Assembly (NCBI RefSeq): GCF_003201935.1
Contig: NZ_QJJL01000002.1
Location: forward strand, 1-64,000
Source of the DNA: Loktanella sp. PT4BL
GTDB lineage: Bacteria > Pseudomonadota > Alphaproteobacteria > Rhodobacterales > Rhodobacteraceae
DNA length: 64,000 nucleotides
Direction of reading: 5' to 3'
In this document: one piece after another, positions 59,253 to 64,000 of the stretch
How the letters are laid out: each line of letters opens with the position of its first letter
Numbering within the stretch: the stretch's first letter is position 1
Translations under genes and position numbers: made by a program
The notes under the pieces: generated by a model
The model's input: only the letters and a program-made list of their open reading frames with translations
Told to the model about the DNA's origin: nothing
Databases searched by the model: none

Positions 59253-60335
59253 TTACTTTGATTGAAAGTGCTTGGAGAGTTTCAGGCCCTGTCCCTGATA
59301 GTTCGATTTGATGTCGCGCCCATAAAGCGCGGCTGGCAGGGCAGACATGTTCTCATAAACCAGCCGGCCCACGACCTGCCCGTGTTCCAGTACAAAGGGC
59401 GCTTCGTGACAGCGCACTTCCAGCACACCGCGTGATCCTGCGCCGCCCGCCTCGGCATAACCGAAACCGGGGTCGAAGAAGCCTGCGTAATGCACGCGGA
59501 ACTCGCCGACCATTGCCAGATAGGGGGCCATTTCGGCGGCCTGCATCGGCGGGATCACAATCGCCTCGCGGCTGACCAGAATATAGAAGGCACCCGGATC
59601 AAGGATGATCCAGCCGTCCTTGGTATGGACCTCTTCCCAGAATTCGGTCGGGTCGTAGTGGTTCAGTTTCGCCAGATCCACGACACCGGTATGCGGTTTG
59701 GCGCGGTAGCCGACCAAGGTGCCGCTCTCGGGCCGCAGGTCGACCGAAAAGCCCAAGCCATCCGAGATGACAGGATCGCCCGAAACGATGGGTGTTTGCG
59801 CGTGAAGGGCGCGCAGATCAGCGTCTGACATCAGGGTTTTGCCCTGCCGGAAGATGATCTGGTTCAGCATCTGCCCGGGCTGGGCCACGACCGAAAAGGA
59901 CCGTGGGCAGATTTCCACATAAAGCGGGCCGTCATAGCCTTCGGGTACACGGTCGAATTCGACACCGTGATCGGTAATGATGCGGGTCAGAAGATCCAGC
60001 CGCCCGATCGAGGATTTTGCACTGGCCGCAGCGGTCATGCCTTTGGGCAGGCGCAGGCGCTCCATCAGCGGGACGACGTAGACGCAACCTTTCTCAAGTA
60101 CGGCACCGCCGGTCAGATCCACCTCATGCATTTGAAAATCGGCCAGACGGTCTTTGACTGTGCGCTGGCGCCCTGCCAGAAAGGATGCGCGCACACGGTA
60201 AGCTGTGCTGCCCAGACGCAGATCAAGCGAGGCGGGCTGAATCTGGCCGGGCTCAATCGGGGTGTCGGCCGTGATGCCACCGGATGCGATCATATCGCGG
60301 ATTTGATGGTCGGCGAGGACACCAGCGTTTGTCAT
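59253..60335 (-). CDS. dcd: Double-length dCTP deaminase
   Basis: A 2'-deoxycytidine-5'-triphosphate deaminase of 360 residues, about twice the usual 190, with two related dUTPase-like barrels in tandem. ATG 60335 begins MTNAGVLADHQIRDMIASGG. The first half shows IQPASLDLRLGSTAYRVRAS and ASAKSSIGRLDLLTRIITDH, the second IVSGDPVISDGLGFSVDLRP and GEFRVHYAGFFDPGFGYAEA. Both halves keep the GxGD/FDPGF-like conserved segments. The long form is a known alphaproteobacterial type. It is followed by the tRNA-Pro on the same strand upstream. Confidence 0.9.
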   Translation of the reverse strand: MTNAGVLADHQIRDMIASGGITADTPIEPGQIQPASLDLRLGSTAYRVRASFLAGRQRTVKDRLADFQMHEVDLTGGAVLEKGCVYVVPLMERLRLPKGMTAAASAKSSIGRLDLLTRIITDHGVEFDRVPEGYDGPLYVEICPRSFSVVAQPGQMLNQIIFRQGKTLMSDADLRALHAQTPIVSGDPVISDGLGFSVDLRPESGTLVGYRAKPHTGVVDLAKLNHYDPTEFWEEVHTKDGWIILDPGAFYILVSREAIVIPPMQAAEMAPYLAMVGEFRVHYAGFFDPGFGYAEAGGAGSRGVLEVRCHEAPFVLEHGQVVGRLVYENMSALPAALYGRDIKSNYQGQGLKLSKHFQSK

Positions 60336-60397
60336 ATCGTCTTCCCTCTTGATACCAAAACGCCCGCCGTGCTTGCACACAGGCGGGCGGTTATGAT

Positions 60398-60474
60398 TGG
60401 TCGGGCTAGCAGGACTCGAACCTGCGACCTTCCGTCCCCCAGACGGACGCGCTACCAGGCTGCGCTATAGCCCG
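60398..60474 (-). tRNA. tRNA-Pro (GGG)
   Basis: The minus strand folds as a full cloverleaf of 77 bases, CCA included. The acceptor arms CGGGCTA and TAGCCCG pair, with discriminator A. The D arm has GCGCAGCCTGGTAGCGC. The anticodon arm TCCGT-CTGGGGG-ACGGA gives anticodon GGG. The T arm shows CGCAGGTTCGAATCCTGC. It lies between dcd and the merR-like gene, all on the minus strand. Confidence 0.95.
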
Positions 60475-60528
60475 ACTGTGGGCGTTCATACCCCAAACTC
60501 GTCCAAGGGCAAGCCCGAAAAACATCTC

Positions 60529-61104
60529 TCAGCCATGCATCCGCGCACGAATCTCTTCCAGCCGCAAGAGCAGCGGGGTGATCTGTGCGGCACGGGCCCG
60601 CAAGGCATGTGAATCGGCAGGTGCGCGCCCGATCAACCGCGGCTTTGCAGCAGGCAGCGCCGTTGGGGGTAGTGGCAGGTCGATGGCAAAGGCAGGTGCC
60701 GTTGGTGCGAAGGGCAGGGCCTCTTGCGCTGGCGCTGGTGTGGGCTCTGCCGGTGTTGGTGCTGCTGCTGGTTCCGGCGTTGGCGCGGCGTCGATTTGCG
60801 CCCGTTCATGGACAGGTTCGGCCTGTGCCGTCATCGACGGCCCGAGGCTGGCAACATATTTGACGCCTTTTTCGCGTAGCAGCTTTTGTGTGCCTTTGAT
60901 CGTCAGGCCATCAACGTGGAGAAGCTGTTTGATCCCGCCGAGCAGTTCCATATCCGCAGGGCGGTAATACCGCCGGCCACCGGCCCCTTTGACAGGTTTT
61001 ATCTGGCTGAACTTGCTTTCCCAGAAACGCAGCACATGGGTGGGCGTGTCCAGCCACTCAGCGACTTCACTGATCGTGCGGAAAGCGTCTTTGGCTTTGG
61101 CCAT
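60529..61104 (-). CDS. MerR-family transcriptional regulator
   Basis: A 191-residue DNA-binding protein. The MerR winged helix-turn-helix occupies residues 5-75 ([73 protein letters not shown]). The rest, about 80-190, is a low-complexity Ala/Pro stretch without a metal-binding coiled coil, ending in a short helix ([18 protein letters not shown]). It follows ihfA by three bases, the normal alphaproteobacterial order, and is likely a housekeeping regulator rather than a metal sensor. Confidence 0.88.
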   Translation of the reverse strand: MAKAKDAFRTISEVAEWLDTPTHVLRFWESKFSQIKPVKGAGGRRYYRPADMELLGGIKQLLHVDGLTIKGTQKLLREKGVKYVASLGPSMTAQAEPVHERAQIDAAPTPEPAAAPTPAEPTPAPAQEALPFAPTAPAFAIDLPLPPTALPAAKPRLIGRAPADSHALRARAAQITPLLLRLEEIRARMHG

Positions 61105-61107
61105 GAC

Positions 61108-61410
61108 CTAGCGCTTGTTCCCGTCTGCGACGCGATCTTTCATCAGATGCGAAGGGCGGAATGTCAGAACACGGCGGGGGTGGATCGGCACCTCTTCGCC
61201 CGTTTTCGGATTGCGACCAACGCGGGCCGCCTTATCGCGGACCGAGAATGTCCCGAATGAGGAAATCTTGACCGTTTCACCGTTAACGAGGCTGTCGGAA
61301 ACATGTGTCAGGACGCTTTCAACCAGATCGGCGCTGTCGTTCCGGGAAAGTCCGACCTGACTGTGCACTGCATCTGCCAAATCCATCCGCGTCAAAGTCT
61401 TGTCAGCCAT
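61108..61410 (-). CDS. ihfA: Integration host factor subunit alpha
   Basis: One half of the IHF heterodimer, which bends DNA by about 160 degrees. The 100 residues show the HU/IHF fold with an N-terminal helical part ([20 protein letters not shown]), the [16 protein letters not shown] strands and the DNA arm [20 protein letters not shown] with Pro at the intercalating position. It is preceded by fabH (100-base gap) and followed by merR. The start is ATG 61410. The beta partner is elsewhere. Confidence 0.95.
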   Translation of the reverse strand: MADKTLTRMDLADAVHSQVGLSRNDSADLVESVLTHVSDSLVNGETVKISSFGTFSVRDKAARVGRNPKTGEEVPIHPRRVLTFRPSHLMKDRVADGNKR

Positions 61411-61510
61411 AGTCGGAACCCCTCACAGTTTCACAGAGCATAGGCGCAGCGTAATTTCAGAGTCAATAACAACGGCTTGGCAAGCACAGTGAACAGCGTG
61501 TTTCCGGCCC

Positions 61511-62482
61511 TTACCAGCGGATGACGACCGCACCCCAGGTCAATCCGCCTCCGATTGCCTCGGTCACAAGCAGATCACCCTGTTTAATTTGCCCGTTCTG
61601 TACCCCAACCGAAAGCGCGAGGGGAATCGATGCAGCCGAAGTATTGCCGTGGTCCTGCACGGTCACGATCACCCGGTCCATCCCGATTCCCAGCTTCTTG
61701 GCTGTGGACTGGATAATGCGGATATTGGCCTGATGCGGTACGACCCAGTCGATATCATCCGCGCCAAGGCCGACCTTTTCCAGTGCGGTGTCGGCAGTTT
61801 TCGCGAGCTTCTCGACCGCATGTCTGAAAAGCTCACTGCCTTTCATGCGCACCATACCCGAGTTCTGGGTTGAGACGCCACCGTCGACATAGAGCAGGTC
61901 CTTGTAACGCCCGTCAGAATTCAGATCGACCGACAGGATCCCGCGATCGGAGGTTTCACCGGTTCCTTCCTCTGCCTCAAGGATCAGCGCACCCGCACCA
62001 TCCCCGAAAAGCACACAGGTCGCGCGGTCGGTCCAGTCCATGATCCTGCTGAAGGTTTCGGCCCCGATCACAAGGACACGGTCTGCCTGACCCGAGACAA
62101 TCAGCGCATTGGCGTTGGACAGTGCATAAACAAATCCGGCACAAACTGCTTGGACATCAAAGGCATAGCCCTTTGTGTTGCCAATGGCGTTTTGCACCAT
62201 TGTGGCGGCCGAGGGAAATGTCAGATCGGCGGTTGACGTGGCCAGAACGATGGCGTCGATATCATTGCCGTCCATACCGGCCATCGCGAGTGCGGCTTTC
62301 GCGGCTTTGATAGCAAGGTCGGATGTGGTTTCACCTTCGGCGGCGAAATGGCGACGTTCGATGCCGGAACGGGTCTTGATCCATTCGTCCGAGGTATCGA
62401 GTGTTGCTTCGAATTCAGCGTTCAGAACCACACGTTCGGGAAGGTAATGACCAACCCCTTTGACCACTGCGCGACGCACCAT
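61511..62482 (-). CDS. fabH: 3-oxoacyl-ACP synthase III
   Basis: Starts fatty acid synthesis by condensing acetyl-CoA with malonyl-ACP. The 323 residues are normal. The catalytic triad is Cys114 (VQAVCAGFVYAL), His in VPHQANIRII and Asn in QDHGNTSAASIPLA. The N-terminal part, VVKGVGHYLPERVVLNAEFE, is standard. It starts two bases after the plsX stop, so the two genes are translationally linked, as in most bacteria. Confidence 0.96.
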   Translation of the reverse strand: MVRRAVVKGVGHYLPERVVLNAEFEATLDTSDEWIKTRSGIERRHFAAEGETTSDLAIKAAKAALAMAGMDGNDIDAIVLATSTADLTFPSAATMVQNAIGNTKGYAFDVQAVCAGFVYALSNANALIVSGQADRVLVIGAETFSRIMDWTDRATCVLFGDGAGALILEAEEGTGETSDRGILSVDLNSDGRYKDLLYVDGGVSTQNSGMVRMKGSELFRHAVEKLAKTADTALEKVGLGADDIDWVVPHQANIRIIQSTAKKLGIGMDRVIVTVQDHGNTSAASIPLALSVGVQNGQIKQGDLLVTEAIGGGLTWGAVVIRW

Positions 62483-62484
62483 GT

Positions 62485-63609
62485 TTATTTGCCCGTTTTT
62501 ATCTTGGAACCGTCGGTTCCGCTTGCCGTGCTTGCATCTTGGGCAAGCGAGGCAGCGGACGCAACCCTTGCTGCGAGTTTATCTGAAAAACCGCTTTGGG
62601 CGAGCCGGTAGGCCAGATGAAGCGCGGCTGCGACACCGGTTTCGTCGGCAGAGCCGTGGCTCTTGATCACCGTCTGGTTCAGCCCCAGAAACACGCCGCC
62701 GTTCACGCGGCGCGGATCAATCCGTTTGCGCAAGCTGCGCAAAGAACCACCCGCGAGCAGTGCGCCCAGCATAGACCAGGGGTTTTTCATCAAGGCACCG
62801 CGCAGCAGCTCGCTGATCAGCGTGGCGGTGCCTTCGCCGGTCTTCAACGCGACGTTGCCGGTGAAACCGTCGGTGACGATTACATCGACTTTGTTGGAAG
62901 GCAGATCGCCGCCTTCAACAAAACCGACATATTCAAAGTCACCGATTATTGCAGCGTTTCCAATAAGTTCATGGGCAACCTTCAACTCAGCACGGCCTTT
63001 GTGCTCTTCTGTGCCGACATTGAGAAGCCCCACACGAGGGCGCGCGATATCAAGACCGTTGCGCGCGTAGGAGGCCCCCATGAGCGCATAGGTCAGCAGG
63101 TCATCCTGATCGGCGCGGATGTCGGCGCCTGCATCCAGCATCACGTTGAACCCTGACGGATTGCGCGACGGCCACAGGCAGGCGATGGCAGGGCGGTTGA
63201 CGCCCTCGGCCTTGCGCAGGCGCAGCATGGACATCGCCATCAGACCGCCTGTGTTGCCGCAACTGACAGCAACGGCAGCCTCGCGGTTGCGTACCGCCTC
63301 AATTGCCGACCACATGGAGGTGTTCTTACCATGGCGCAGCACATGGCTGGGCTTGTCGGTCATCATCACCACGTCAGCGGCATCATGGATCGTGACGCGT
63401 TCTGCGATGCCGTGCTTGTCGACAAGCGGGGTAAGTTCTTGCTTGGGCCCGTGCAAAATCGCAGAGGCGCCGGATTGCTTGCCCAGAAACTTGGCAAGGC
63501 CCGCAACAACCGTTGCAGGCCCTTTGTCGCCGCCCATGGCGTCGACGGAAAGCACGTGGCTCGCAGCATGCCCCTGTGTCGGAGCGGTGTCCGTCTGGGG
63601 TGTTGTCAT
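62485..63609 (-). CDS. plsX: Phosphate acyltransferase PlsX
   Basis: Makes acyl-phosphate from acyl-ACP, the first step in phosphatidic acid synthesis by the PlsX/PlsY route. The 374 residues have the family's N-terminal motif VLSVDAMGGDKGPATVVAGL. VAVSCGNTGGLMAMSMLRL, LLNVGTEEHKG, VIVTDGFTGNVALKTGEGTA and FLGLNQTVIKSHGSAD mark the rest. The first 17 residues are a low-complexity lead. It follows rpmF by 22 bases and precedes fabH by two. Confidence 0.96.
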   Translation of the reverse strand: MTTPQTDTAPTQGHAASHVLSVDAMGGDKGPATVVAGLAKFLGKQSGASAILHGPKQELTPLVDKHGIAERVTIHDAADVVMMTDKPSHVLRHGKNTSMWSAIEAVRNREAAVAVSCGNTGGLMAMSMLRLRKAEGVNRPAIACLWPSRNPSGFNVMLDAGADIRADQDDLLTYALMGASYARNGLDIARPRVGLLNVGTEEHKGRAELKVAHELIGNAAIIGDFEYVGFVEGGDLPSNKVDVIVTDGFTGNVALKTGEGTATLISELLRGALMKNPWSMLGALLAGGSLRSLRKRIDPRRVNGGVFLGLNQTVIKSHGSADETGVAAALHLAYRLAQSGFSDKLAARVASAASLAQDASTASGTDGSKIKTGK

Positions 63610-63631
63610 GCTACTTTGCCTTTATGCGACG

Positions 63632-63838
63632 TTAAGCAGCGTCGTCGTCGAGATCGATTTCTGTGGTGTCTGCGATCACTTCACGTGTCGCATAGTGGCC
63701 ACAGGAAGGGCACACGTGATGTGGGCGCTTCAGCTCACCACAGTTGTCACACTCGTTCGGGTTCGCCGCGACGAGTGAATCGTGTGCACGCCGGTTGTTG
63801 CGGCGGGATTTGGATACTTTATTCTGCTGGACAGCCAT
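63632..63838 (-). CDS. rpmF: 50S ribosomal protein L32
   Basis: A 68-residue large-subunit ribosomal protein, normal in size. It begins [19 protein letters not shown], then shows the zinc-binding cysteine pattern [20 protein letters not shown] with both CxxC pairs intact. It leads the rpmF-plsX-fabH-ihfA-merR run, the usual bacterial arrangement. Its start is ATG 63838. Whether another gene such as the common DUF177 protein precedes it cannot be seen, because the window ends 162 bases upstream and no frame there is believable. Confidence 0.97.
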   Translation of the reverse strand: MAVQQNKVSKSRRNNRRAHDSLVAANPNECDNCGELKRPHHVCPSCGHYATREVIADTTEIDLDDDAA

Positions 63839-63858
63839 GTCTCAACCCTATGGTTTAA

Positions 63859-63872
63859 AGGGCCGCGGCCCT
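63859..63872. promoter_or_regulatory. 14-bp perfect palindrome in the rpmF leader
   Basis: AGGGCCGCGGCCCT is self-complementary, 21 bases upstream of the rpmF start and followed on the minus strand by TTTAAA. It could be the end of an upstream transcript or a leader structure. Confidence 0.35.
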
Positions 63873-63946
63873 GATTTCTGTGCGTCTGCGCGGGGTCCTA
63901 CGCCATTGTGGCAGCCCTGTCGAGACACGATGTCAAAGAGGCCGCG

Positions 63947-63974
63947 AACATACTGCGATTCCTCTATAGTGCAA
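63947..63974 (-). promoter_or_regulatory. Possible rpmF promoter
   Basis: On the minus strand, TTGCAC (63974-63969) and TATGTT (63952-63947) are separated by 16 bases, about 110 bases upstream of rpmF. It is a fair but unproven sigma-70 match in a gene-free region near the window edge. Confidence 0.3.
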
Positions 63975-64000
63975 CCCTTTTTCGCCAAGGGCCGTGGCGC

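Noticed and set aside
63839..64000. The 3' end of a DUF177 gene, which often precedes rpmF
   Set aside because: No open frame with that character is seen in the last 162 bases; stops occur in every minus-strand frame.
1..64000. CRISPR arrays, rRNA operons, plasmid origins or a complete prophage
   Set aside because: No regularly spaced repeats, rRNA signatures, replication gene with iterons or set of phage genes is visible; only the short tail remnant at 683-869 is phage-like.

Overview
The window is a 64 kb piece of a high-GC alphaproteobacterial chromosome. It is most likely from the Rhodobacterales (Roseobacter-type marine bacteria). The grounds are the gene order ftsB-pdhA-pdhB-pdhC with a lipoyl domain on E1-beta, a cysteine-poor DksA, a gene-transfer-agent-like tail remnant next to cysE, several Rhodobacterales-restricted small proteins, a TRAP transporter, and the Entner-Doudoroff pair edd-eda. 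No rRNA, CRISPR array, plasmid origin or complete prophage is visible. One tRNA (proline, GGG) is present.

Layout. 1-1159: an IS3-family element cut by the left edge has inserted into the 3' end of a phage/GTA-type tail gene; a small unknown gene follows. 1242-10680: cysE, the pyruvate dehydrogenase operon with its upstream divisome gene, a patatin lipase, pgk with a class I aldolase, and two overlapping cyclophilins. 10773-17067: DUF3179 protein, DMT exporter, SelO, nucleoside hydrolase, a Rieske oxygenase and a secreted EF-hand peptide. 17153-19692: ilvBH behind a leader peptide and terminator that read as a classical attenuator. 19816-28140: Ca/Na antiporter, YghU-type glutathione enzyme, a LysM/solute-binding fusion and a complete TRAP transporter with an unusually large DctM. 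28211-41093: Bpt aminoacyl-transferase, RDD and DUF2852 membrane proteins, YbaK deacylase, glnE, a chemoreceptor, eda and edd, a lipoprotein, an rRNA methyltransferase and a PIN protein. 41182-47704: M48 protease, DedA protein, a VWA (CoxE-like) protein with a 55-residue membrane partner and a DUF2927 lipoprotein, and a MoxR ATPase. 47881-53689: dksA, FAD monooxygenase, xthA, a TetR regulator with a target gene, an IscA-type protein and dgt. 53798-59219: argS, SPOR protein, nagZ, scpA, scpB. 59253-63838: a double-length dCTP deaminase, tRNA-Pro, and rpmF-plsX-fabH-ihfA-merR.

Central metabolism dominates. Sugars would go through Edd/Eda and Pgk, pyruvate through PDH or IlvBH, and lipid precursors through PlsX/FabH. 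Most of the window is ordinary core genome. The less ordinary signals are regulatory or repeat-like: the ilv leader, three phased 11-bp repeats between ilvB and ilvH, paired 19-bp palindromes upstream of the DUF2852 gene, a 37-bp TetR operator, a palindromic repeat inside a PIN-protein reading frame that recurs between genes, and a family of CTCCGGCGG-containing intergenic repeats. I did not find a clearly new defence or mobile system.
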